Assembly (NCBI GenBank): GCA_036399715.1
Contig: DASWMO010000287.1
Location: 1 to 26,293, forward strand
DNA length: 26,293 bases
From: DASVSE01 sp036399715
GTDB lineage: Bacteria; Bacteroidota; Rhodothermia; Rhodothermales; Rubricoccaceae
Reading direction: 5' to 3'
Shown here piece after piece: positions 1 through 7,108 of the stretch; the stretch's first letter is position 1; every line of letters starts with the position of its first letter. The notes below the pieces were generated by a model. The model had not been told where the DNA came from. It saw nothing but the letters and a program-made list of their open reading frames with translations, and searched no databases. A program made the translations under genes and the position numbers.

Positions 1-405
1 CTCCGCGACGCCGCGACGGGCGCCGTCGCCGACCTCGCCGACGGGTACACGTTCACGTCGGAGGCGACGGGCTGGACGGACCGGTTCGCCCTGGCCCTCC
101 GGGCCGGCGGGGCCGCGTCGGCCGCCCCGGCCCCGGCGACGGAGCGCCGCCTGTCGGCCCCGCGCCCGAACCCGTCCTCGGGCCGGTCCTCGCTGACGCT
201 CCGTCTCCCGACGGCCGAGCACGTCACGGCGACGGTCGTCGACGCGCTCGGGCGGACCGTCGTGACGCTCTTCGACGGGGAGGCCCCGGCGGGCACCGAC
301 GTGGCCCTCGCCGTCGACGGGTCGCGGCTGGCGGCGGGCGTGTACGTCGTCCGCGTGCAGGGCGCGACATTCACGGAGAGCCGCCGGCTCGTCGTGGCGC
401 GCTAG
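1..405 (+). CDS. C-terminal part of a T9SS-sorted secreted protein (5' end outside window)
   Basis: The frame is open from base 1 and closes with TAG at 403-405, leaving 134 residues. The last ~85 residues have the layout of a type A sorting domain of the type IX secretion system: PNPSSGRSSLTLRLP, then VVDALGRTV, then LAAGVYVVRV, ending in VVAR. In this family the domain directs a Sec-exported protein through the T9SS outer-membrane pore, where it is usually cleaved or anchored. The preceding residues (YTFTSEATGWTDRFAL) look like the end of a beta-rich repeat region. The function of the missing N-terminal part cannot be read. Similar domains end the products at 4989-6869 and 7109-9142. Confidence 0.85.
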   Translation, partial: LRDAATGAVADLADGYTFTSEATGWTDRFALALRAGGAASAAPAPATERRLSAPRPNPSSGRSSLTLRLPTAEHVTATVVDALGRTVVTLFDGEAPAGTDVALAVDGSRLAAGVYVVRVQGATFTESRRLVVAR

Positions 406-416
406 GGAGCGTCGAC

Positions 417-449
417 CGTCGGGCCGGCCCCACCGGCCCTCCCCCGACG
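417..449 (+). terminator. GC-rich nested hairpin after the T9SS gene
   Basis: Two stems nest here: CGTCGGG (417-423) with CCCGACG (443-449), or GGGCCGG (421-427) with CCGGCCC (433-439). It begins 11 bases after the stop codon. There is no T-tract, so intrinsic termination is uncertain. It may simply be a 3'-end stabilising hairpin. Confidence 0.3.
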
Positions 450-491
450 ACGGCGGGACCCCTCGCGTCCGCCCCCACGCGCCCTCCGCTT

Positions 492-1016
492 ATGACCGTC
501 GTGGAGACCGACCGCCTCGTCCTCCGCCGGCTCACGACGGACGACGCCCCGTTCGTGGTCCGCCTGCTCAACGAGCCCGCGTTCCTCCGCTACATCGGGG
601 ACCGGGGCGTACGGACCGTCCCGGACGCGGAGGCCTACATCCGGGACGGGCCCGTCCGGAGCTACGAGGCCCACGGGTTCGGCCTGTACCTCGTCGAGTT
701 GAAGGAGGGGCGCGTCCCCGTCGGGCTCTGCGGGCTCCTCCAGCGCGAGGGGCTGGACGACGTCGACGTCGGGTACGCCCTCCTCCCGGAGCACGGGGCG
801 CGGGGGTACGCCGTCGAGGCCGCCCGGGCGACGCTGGGCCACGCCCGGGACGACCTGGGGCTCCGGCGGGTCGTGGCCATCGTGGCGCCGGGGAACACGG
901 CGTCCACCCGGCTCCTGGCGAAGCTCGGGATGGGGTTCGAACGGACGCTCCGGGTGCCCGGGGACGACACGGACGTCGAGCTGTACGCGACGGACGTCCG
1001 TTCTCTCCACCCCTAG
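492..1016 (+). CDS. GNAT-family (RimJ/RimL-type) N-acetyltransferase
   Basis: This 174-residue protein has the single-domain length of the RimJ/RimL branch of the GNAT fold. It opens with ETDRLVLRRLTTDDA, the usual first strand of these enzymes. The acetyl-CoA pyrophosphate-binding region is HGARGYAVEAARA (about residues 98-110), followed by GNTASTRLLAKLGM, the typical PxNxxSxxLLxKLGF-like helix. Such enzymes move acetyl from acetyl-CoA to a protein N-terminus or a small amine. The substrate cannot be told. It stands alone, 86 bases after the previous gene. Glycine codons are strongly skewed to GGG (15 of 18 counted by eye), whereas most of the window favours GGC. Confidence 0.88.
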   Translation: MTVVETDRLVLRRLTTDDAPFVVRLLNEPAFLRYIGDRGVRTVPDAEAYIRDGPVRSYEAHGFGLYLVELKEGRVPVGLCGLLQREGLDDVDVGYALLPEHGARGYAVEAARATLGHARDDLGLRRVVAIVAPGNTASTRLLAKLGMGFERTLRVPGDDTDVELYATDVRSLHP

Positions 1017-1171
1017 AGCGGCCGGTCCCACACCGGGACGCCACGGCGGCCGGTCCCTCGCCGGCACCGGGCCGCATGACGGAACGGGGGTCTATTCCGC
1101 CCGACGCCCGGGACGGCACGGAGGTCGGGACGGCGCACGCGAACGCCCCACCACCGCCGACGCGGCCCCGA

Positions 1172-1483
1172 ATGGAAACCCGTCCCTGCCCCGACCTCCG
1201 GCCCTCCCGGCGCGACGTCGAAGAGGCCTACTCGCTCGCCCACGCCGCCCTCGCCAGCCGGGTCTGGTCCGAGGGCGAGTCCCGCCAGGCGCGGGCGGAG
1301 GCCCGCTCGGCCCACGCGGCGACGCTCGGGCGGGTCGCCCGGTTCTACCGGCTGACCGACGAGGACCTCAACGGCATCCTCGACGGGTTCCTCGGGGACC
1401 GCGGGCGCGACCCCGGCTTCCGCCGGCGGGTCATCCTCCGGGACTACTTCGCCTCGGTCGCCTCGGCCGTCGGGGGCCCGTAA
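1172..1483 (+). CDS. Small hypothetical helical protein
   Basis: This is a 103-residue protein from the ATG at 1172. The same frame could start at ATG 1076, but those extra 32 residues are proline- and glycine-rich and look untranslated. A TATTCCG box at 1093-1099, between the two start codons, could be a promoter element and also favours the later start. The product is Arg/Ala-rich and predicted mostly helical (VEEAYSLAHAALASR, RQARAEARSAHAATLGR, then LTDEDLNGILDGFLG). It has no signal peptide, membrane segment or recognised catalytic motif. I do not recognise the family. Base composition and codon use are compatible with a real gene. Confidence 0.55.
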   Translation: METRPCPDLRPSRRDVEEAYSLAHAALASRVWSEGESRQARAEARSAHAATLGRVARFYRLTDEDLNGILDGFLGDRGRDPGFRRRVILRDYFASVASAVGGP

Positions 1484-1591
1484 GGTCGGGCCGCCGGGGG
1501 GCGAGGGGCCCGGGCCGCCGAGTGGACGGTCGCCGTGCGGCGTACCATCGGGGCCGTTCCGCACGGCACTGCCCTCCCCTCTCGCGTCCGG

Positions 1592-2701
1592 ATGTCCGCC
1601 GCTTTCGCCTGCACCGCCACGCCGGGCTTCGCCGACCTCCTCGAACGGCTCGGCGTCTCGCTCGTCCTCAGCACCTACCAAGCCGGCAAGCTCGTCGTCC
1701 TCAGCGCCGAGGACGGCCAGCTCGTCCAGCTCCCCCGGACGTTCGACAAGCCGATGGGGATGGCCGTCGACGGGCGCGCCGGCGCCGTGGACCGGCTCGC
1801 CGTCGCGACCCGCGACGCCGTCGTCGTGCTCGCGAGCGCGCCCGAGCTCGCCGCCGGCTACCCCGGCGCCCCGGGCCGCTACGACGGCCTGTTCGTCCCG
1901 ACGGCGACCTACGCGACCGGCGAGCTCGACCTCCACGACATGGCCTGGGGGACCGGACCGGACGGCGCGCCCGGCCTCTGGGCCGTCAACACGCGGTTCT
2001 CGTGCCTCGGCCTCGTCGGCGACGGCCACCACTTCCGGCCCGCGTGGACGCCCCCGTGGGTCACGGCCCTCGGCGACGAGGACCGGTCCCACCTCAACGG
2101 GATGGCCCTCCGGGACGGCCGGCCCGCCTACGTGACGGCCCTCGGGAGGACCGACACGCCGCGGGGCTGGAGCCCCGGCAAGCTGGTCGGCGGCGTCCTC
2201 TTCGACGTCCGGGCCGGCGAGGAGGTGTTCACGGGGCTCGCCATGCCCCACTCGCCCCGCCTGTTCGACGGGGCCCTCTACGTCCTCCTCTCGGCCAAGG
2301 GCGAGGTCGCCCGCGTGGACCCCGAGGCCGGCGAGGTCACGACGGTCCTGAAGGCCCCGAGCTTCCTCCGCGGGATGGCGAGGTACGGCGACGTCGTGTT
2401 CGTCGGGATGTCGAAGCTCCGGAAGGGCCGCTCGCTCGGCGACCTCCCGATGGCCGACGACGCGCTCCGAAGCGGCGTCCTCGCCTTCCACCTGCGGACG
2501 GGGCAGATCCTCGGCGAGGTGAGCTACCACGAGAGCGTCGAGGAGATCTACGATGTCGCCGTGCTGCCGCAGATGCGGCGGCCGGGGCTGCTGGGCCCCG
2601 AGAGCCCACAGCGTGCAGCGGCACTGGCGATGCCGGGCCTCGCGTTCTGGGCCGCCCCGCCAGAGGTCGCACCGGCCGAGGCGGCGTCGAGACCGGCGTG
2701 A
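1592..2701 (+). CDS. TIGR03032-family protein (predicted beta-propeller)
   Basis: This 369-residue protein starts at ATG 1592; an in-frame ATG at 1535 would add 19 residues of poor quality. It carries the string of motifs I associate with family TIGR03032: LSTYQAGKLVVLS near the N-terminus, DKPMGMAV, LWAVNTRFSCLGLV, EDRSHLNGMALRDG, YVTALGRTDTPRGW, GLAMPHSPRLFDG, VFVGMSKLRKG, and SVEEIYDVAVLP near the end. The family has no established activity; the repeated short strands suggest a six- or seven-bladed propeller. No signal peptide is seen, so it is probably cytoplasmic. The stop codon lies 14 bases before the ATG of the next gene, and a possible GTG start at 2698 would overlap it, so the two are very probably one transcript with the GT41 glycosyltransferase. 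Confidence 0.85.
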   Translation: MSAAFACTATPGFADLLERLGVSLVLSTYQAGKLVVLSAEDGQLVQLPRTFDKPMGMAVDGRAGAVDRLAVATRDAVVVLASAPELAAGYPGAPGRYDGLFVPTATYATGELDLHDMAWGTGPDGAPGLWAVNTRFSCLGLVGDGHHFRPAWTPPWVTALGDEDRSHLNGMALRDGRPAYVTALGRTDTPRGWSPGKLVGGVLFDVRAGEEVFTGLAMPHSPRLFDGALYVLLSAKGEVARVDPEAGEVTTVLKAPSFLRGMARYGDVVFVGMSKLRKGRSLGDLPMADDALRSGVLAFHLRTGQILGEVSYHESVEEIYDVAVLPQMRRPGLLGPESPQRAAALAMPGLAFWAAPPEVAPAEAASRPA

Positions 2702-2715
2702 GCCCGCGCCGCGCG

Positions 2716-4776
2716 ATGGAGGACGCCCGCCTGCTCTTCGAGGAGGCCGCGGCCCTGCAGCGCGCAGGGGACGCGCGGCGTGCGGGTCAGCTCGCTCGCC
2801 AGTCCCTCGCACTGGCGCCGCGGGCTGCTGCGCCCCGCCTGCTGCTCGGCGTGCTCGACATCCAGGCGGGCCGGTTCGATGCGGCCGCGGACCAGTTCCG
2901 GCGGGCGAGCGAGGTCGAGCCCGGCAACGCGTCCGCCCACGCCAATCTCGGCGAGGCGCTCCGGCGCGCGGGCGACCTCGCCGGTGCCGAAGCCGCGTGC
3001 CGCCGGGCGACCGTGATCGCGCCGGACTTCCCTGAGGGTCACGCCAACCTCGGGCTCGTCCTCCGCGCGCTCGGCCGGCCTCTAGAGGCTGTCGCTGCGT
3101 TCGAGCGCGCGACGGCGCTCAAGCCGAACCACGCACGGGCCCACTACAACCTCGGCAACGCCTACCTCGACGTCGGACGCGTCCGCTCGGCGCTGGAGCG
3201 GTTCCGCGAGGCGGCACGGCTTGCGCCGGGCTGGGCCGCAGCCCACAACAACCTCGGCGTCGCCCTCGACGAGTGGGACGAGGCGGATGAGGCACTCGTC
3301 CACTACCGCGAGGCCGCGCGGCTCGACCCGGCCGACGCCGGCGCGCACCGGAACGTCGCGCAGGCGATGGAGAAGCGCAGCGACCTGAGCGGCGCCCGCG
3401 CCGCATGGGCCCACGTCGATGCCGTCTCGCCGGCCGACCCGCTCCGGCGGCTCCACGCCGAGACGCTCTGCCCGGTCGTCCCGTCGAGTGTTGCTGAGAT
3501 CGACGAGGCACGCGCCCGGATCGACGCTGCCCTGGGCCGCGCCGAGACCGCTGGCCCGTTCGCGCTCGACGAGCTCCCGTTGTCCGGCGGCGAGCCGCCG
3601 TCTCTGCTGACGTACCAGGGCCGCGACAACCAGGCGCTCAAGACACGCTGGGCGGGCCTGTTCACCCCCGGCGTCCCCACGTTCGAGCCATTTCCCGTCG
3701 AGAGGCCGCCTCACGTCGGGTTCGTGGTCACGCGCGGACACGAGGGCGTCTTCCTTAAGGGGATGCGCGGGATCATCGAGCGGCTGCCCGCGCACGGCAT
3801 CCGTGTCACCGTCGTGTGCTCCGGGACTGTTGGCGAGCAGGTCGTCCGGGCCGCGATCACCGCCCCGGGCGTCGCGTTTCTGCGACTCCCACCCGGGATC
3901 GCCTACGCCGCCGAGGCGGTCCGCGCGGCGCGGTTCTCCGTGCTCCACTACTGGGAAGTCGGGACGGACGCGACGAACTACGCGCTCCCGTTCTTCCGCC
4001 TCGCACCGGTGCAGGCGACGAGTTGGGGCTGGCCGGACACGTCGGGAATCCCGAACCTGGACACGTTCCTCTCGGGCGGCGCGCTCGACCGCGCGGGCGC
4101 CGAGGCGGACTACACCGAGCGGCTCGTCCGGCTGGACCACCTCCCGACCTACTACTTCCGCCCGCCCGTCCCGGCGCCCGTCACACGCGAGCAGTTCGGA
4201 CTTCCCGCGCGTGGCGGGCTCTACCTCTGCGCCCAGAACCTCCGGAAGGTCCACCCGGACATGGATGCGCTGTTCGCGGGCGTCCTCCGGGCGGACCCGT
4301 CCGGCCATGTCGTGCTCATCGACGACAAGCTCCCGGCCGTGACCGACCGACTCCGCCGACGCCTTGACGCCGCGATGCCAGACGTGGCGGCCCGCATCCG
4401 ATTCCTGCCTAGGATGCCCGAGGTCGACTACCTCGCACTGACGGCGCTCGCCGACGTGGCCCTCGACACGGTCCACTACGGCGGCGGGGCGAACACGGTC
4501 TACGATGCCTACGCCGCCGGCACGCCGGTCGTCTCGCTCCCCGGTCCGCATCACCGGACGCGCTGGGCCCTTGCCGCCGCCCGACAGTGCGGGTTGGACG
4601 ACCTCGGCATCGCTGCGTCGCCCGACGAGTACATCCGCCTCGCCATTGAAGTGGGGACGGACCGGGACCGCCGAGACGCGCTCGGGCACCAGATGCGCGA
4701 GGCCTCCGACGCCCTTTTCGAGGACACCGCGACTGTCACGGACCTCGCGGGCTTTGTCATGTCCGCCGAGCGGTAG
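2716..4776 (+). CDS. TPR-repeat glycosyltransferase, GT41 / SPINDLY (O-GlcNAc transferase-like)
   Basis: A 686-residue protein starts at ATG 2716; an in-frame GTG at 2698 overlaps the stop of the upstream gene and is an alternative. Residues ~4-241 form about seven tetratricopeptide repeats (for example HANLGEALRRAGDLAGAEAA, HYNLGNAYLDVGRVRSALE, HNNLGVAL). Residues ~330-682 match the catalytic half of GT41: QATSWGWPDTSG (433-444) corresponds to the QVxWLGYPGTTG motif, QNLRKVHPDM (507-516) contains the lysine equivalent to the UDP-binding lysine of OGT, and LDTVHYGGGANTVYDAYAAG (583-602) followed by TPVVSLPG is the second nucleotide-sugar loop. GT41 enzymes transfer a sugar from a UDP donor to proteins in the cytoplasm. 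Donor and acceptor here are unknown. Coupling to the TIGR03032 gene suggests a shared pathway. Confidence 0.88.
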   Translation: MEDARLLFEEAAALQRAGDARRAGQLARQSLALAPRAAAPRLLLGVLDIQAGRFDAAADQFRRASEVEPGNASAHANLGEALRRAGDLAGAEAACRRATVIAPDFPEGHANLGLVLRALGRPLEAVAAFERATALKPNHARAHYNLGNAYLDVGRVRSALERFREAARLAPGWAAAHNNLGVALDEWDEADEALVHYREAARLDPADAGAHRNVAQAMEKRSDLSGARAAWAHVDAVSPADPLRRLHAETLCPVVPSSVAEIDEARARIDAALGRAETAGPFALDELPLSGGEPPSLLTYQGRDNQALKTRWAGLFTPGVPTFEPFPVERPPHVGFVVTRGHEGVFLKGMRGIIERLPAHGIRVTVVCSGTVGEQVVRAAITAPGVAFLRLPPGIAYAAEAVRAARFSVLHYWEVGTDATNYALPFFRLAPVQATSWGWPDTSGIPNLDTFLSGGALDRAGAEADYTERLVRLDHLPTYYFRPPVPAPVTREQFGLPARGGLYLCAQNLRKVHPDMDALFAGVLRADPSGHVVLIDDKLPAVTDRLRRRLDAAMPDVAARIRFLPRMPEVDYLALTALADVALDTVHYGGGANTVYDAYAAGTPVVSLPGPHHRTRWALAAARQCGLDDLGIAASPDEYIRLAIEVGTDRDRRDALGHQMREASDALFEDTATVTDLAGFVMSAER

Positions 4777-4859
4777 CGCTACGACGGGGCGCCGCGGTTG
4801 TCGGCATGGCCGGACCGACCAGGAACGAGCCGTCGAGGGTCCCCCGCATGGCCTGCCCG

Positions 4860-4925
4860 CGGGAGGACGTTGCATGCGAGGGGATATATGCCCCGTTCTG
4901 CAAGGGCTTAGGGGGCATCCTCCCG
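4860..4925 (+). ncRNA. Candidate structured leader RNA upstream of the T9SS gene
   Basis: A perfect 8-bp outer stem, CGGGAGGA (4860-4867) with TCCTCCCG (4918-4925), encloses a 5-bp stem TTGCA (4870-4874) with TGCAA (4899-4903) and an inner GGGG (4880-4883)/CCCC (4891-4894) hairpin. The single-stranded 3' part (GGGCTTAGGGGGCA) is unpaired in this fold and could pair alternatively with the inner CCCC. Eight bases later an intrinsic terminator begins, 12 bases before the next ATG. This order (folded domain, terminator, start codon) is that of a cis-regulatory leader. I recognise no known riboswitch consensus. The fold was found by eye only. Confidence 0.3.
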
Positions 4926-4933
4926 GCCACGTC

Positions 4934-4977
4934 AGACCCGACCGGTCCCACAAGGGCCAGTCGGGTCTTCCTTTTTG
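4934..4977 (+). terminator. Intrinsic terminator between the GT41 gene and the T9SS gene
   Basis: A 12-base stem with one mismatch pairs AGACCCGACCGG (4934-4945) with CCAGTCGGGTCT (4957-4968) across an 11-base loop. It is followed by TCCTTTTTG, one of the few good T-tracts in the window. It lies 157 bases after the GT41 stop codon and only 12 bases before the ATG at 4989. It may end the upstream operon or act as an attenuator for the downstream gene. Confidence 0.7.
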
Positions 4978-4988
4978 CCCCCTCCCCG

Positions 4989-6869
4989 ATGGCCCGCCCG
5001 TCCAGCCCCCACCTCTTCTGTGCCCGTCTCGTCCGCCGCGCCGAGGCGCGCCGTGCGGCCGCGGCGGTGCTCGCCCTGGCCGGGCCGGCCGTGGGCGCAG
5101 CAGACCGTGATCCCGGCCGGCGTGGAGACGCGCGTCAACACGACCACGGCGGGCGGCCAGCAGAACGTGGCGGTGGCGCGGAGCGCCTTGGGGGCCTCGA
5201 TCGCCGTGTGGCAGAGCTCGGACGGAACAGCTACGGCATCTACGCGCAGCGGTACGCGGCGCCGGGGGCGCCGGTCGGGGCCGAGTTCCGCGTCAACACG
5301 ACCACGACGAGCAGCCAGGACACCCCCTCGGTGGCCGTCGACGCCGACGGCGACGTGCTCGTGGCGTGGCAGAGCTACCAAGACGGGTCACAGCACGGCG
5401 TCTACGCCCGGCGTTACAGCGTCGTCACGGCCGAGCTCCGCGGGGCGGCCGGCTGGCGGATGCTCGCCGCGCCCGTCGCAGGCGCCACCGTCGGCGACCT
5501 CCTCGGCCCGGTCCACACCCAGGGCTTCCCCGGAGCCGACTTCCCCGCCGGCACGTCCAACGTCTACCGCTACGACGAGACCGCGCCCAGCACCCTCGAC
5601 GCCGGCTACGTCGCCCCGGCGTCCGCCTCCGACGTGGTGCCGTCCGGGCGCGGCCACTTCGTCTACGTCTACGACGCCCCCGACATGAGCGGGCCGCTCC
5701 CGGCCGGCCTCCGGCAGTCGCTCGTCGTGACCGGCGACGCGCCCACGGGCCCGGTCGCCCTCCCGCTGACGTACACGGCGCAGGCCAGCCCGAGCGCCGA
5801 CGGGTGGAAGCTCGTCGGCAACCCGTACCGGACGAGCATCGACTGGGACCTCGTCACGCGGGCCGACGTCGGCGCGGCGATCTACGTCTACGACAACCGT
5901 TTGCCGGCGTACCGCGTGTGGGTCTCGGGGTCTCGGGCATCGGCGACGTCGAGCGAGGCGCCGTCGCGGCGTTCCAGGGCTCCTGGGCGCAGGCGAAGGA
6001 CACCGACGGCGGGGCGGTCACGCCGAGCAGGTGCTCGGCGATGGTCAGTTCTACGGCCGCGGCACCGGCGAGGCGGCCGAGGTGACCACGCCGCCCTCTG
6101 TTGCGCTCCATCTCACGCTCGGGGACGGCGGCTACGGCCGCGAGGCGTCGGCCTTCGTCGCGTTTGTGGACGGCGCGACGGCGGGCATGGACCCGTCGGA
6201 CGCCTACGCGCTCGCGCCGGCGGCGTCGGACTACGCGACGCTCTCGACGGCGTCCTCGGACGGGACGGCGCTGGCGGTGCAGGCGCTCCCGCTCGTGGCG
6301 GGACATACACGGTCGCGCTTGACGCCTCGGCGGGCGCGCCGGCCGGCGGGTCGGCGTCGCTCTCGTGGGACGCCGCGGCGCTGCCCGTCGGCTGGTCGGC
6401 GCGTCTGGTGGACAGCGAGACGGCTGCCTCGGTCGACCCGACGGCGGCGGGGACGTACGCGTTCGAGATGACCGCGGCGCGCGGGTCCGCAGTGACGGTG
6501 GACGAGACAGCGCCGCCGGTGCCGGTCGTGCGTCGGAGCACGAGCAGCAGCCGCTTCTCGGTCGTGGTCGAGGCGCAGGCCATCGTCGGCGAGGCGGGCG
6601 CGGTGCCGGCGGCGCTGGCGCTCACGGTGAGCCCGAACCCGGTCTCGACCGGTGGGACGGTGCGCGTGACGCTTCCCGAGGCGGGCGCGGTGCGGGTGGT
6701 CGTGTACGACGTGCTCGGGCGTCAGGTGGCGGTGCTGGCCGACGGTGAGCGGGCGGCGGGGACTCACGACGTGGCGCTGGACGCGGGTCGGCTCGCGCCG
6801 GGGGTGTACGTCGTCCGGCTGACGGCCGGCGAGGTTTCGGTGGTCCGACGGGTGACGGTGGCCGGGTAA
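4989..6869 (+). pseudogene. T9SS-sorted secreted repeat protein, broken by about five reading-frame lesions
   Basis: Read with frame changes, this is one secreted protein. It begins with a signal peptide (MARPSS..., then VLALAGPAWA before QQ). Next come two copies of a ~55-residue repeat: RVNTTTAGGQQNVAVA to VWQSSDG, and RVNTTTTSSQDTPSVAVD to VWQSYQDGSQHGVYARRYS. A beta-rich module follows (GWRMLAAPVAGATVGDLL, then KLVGNPYRTSIDWDLV), and a T9SS type A sorting domain closes it (VSPNPVSTGGTVRVTLPE, YDVLGRQVAVL, LAPGVYVVRLT). Lesions inferred from protein continuity: an extra base near 5091, a missing base near 5225, an 8-bp tandem duplication at 5922-5937, a missing base near 6025 and a missing base near 6302. 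No single frame encodes the whole product. It may be a decaying gene or a badly assembled one; the protein reads well between lesions, so damage is recent or technical. Confidence 0.8.
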
Positions 6870-6891
6870 GGACCTTGGACGGACGGCACAG

Positions 6892-6922
6892 CGCCCCGCT
6901 CTGGTTCGTCCGGTGCGGGGCG
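6892..6922 (+). terminator. Hairpin after the broken T9SS gene
   Basis: CGCCCCGC (6892-6899) pairs with GCGGGGCG (6915-6922) over a 15-base loop, 22 bases after the TAA at 6867-6869. Only two T residues follow, so it is a weak intrinsic terminator candidate. The rest of 6870-7108, between the two convergent genes, shows no gene. Confidence 0.4.
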
Positions 6923-7108
6923 TTCCCATCTTGGAGAGGCTCCTTCTGGCGCTTCTTCCGCTCGCTGATGTCGGTCGTCGGCTCGCAGCATGAGCGCGAC
7001 GTCCATCGTTAGCCGGGCGGTCGGTTTCGCACTCTGCCGAACCGAGAGAGACCTCGACCCCGACGCTGAGTGGGACCGAGGCCTCTCGTCTCAGGATGCA
7101 GGGCCGTC

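Noticed and set aside
1013..2812. 599-codon minus-strand open frame across the TIGR03032 gene
   Set aside because: Antisense shadow. The plus-strand gene has a clear family pattern.
3082..4953. 623-codon minus-strand open frame across the GT41 gene
   Set aside because: Antisense shadow of a well-recognised glycosyltransferase.
4989..6869. Programmed ribosomal frameshifting
   Set aside because: Five shifts, one of them an 8-bp duplication and none at a slippery heptamer, do not fit a programmed mechanism.
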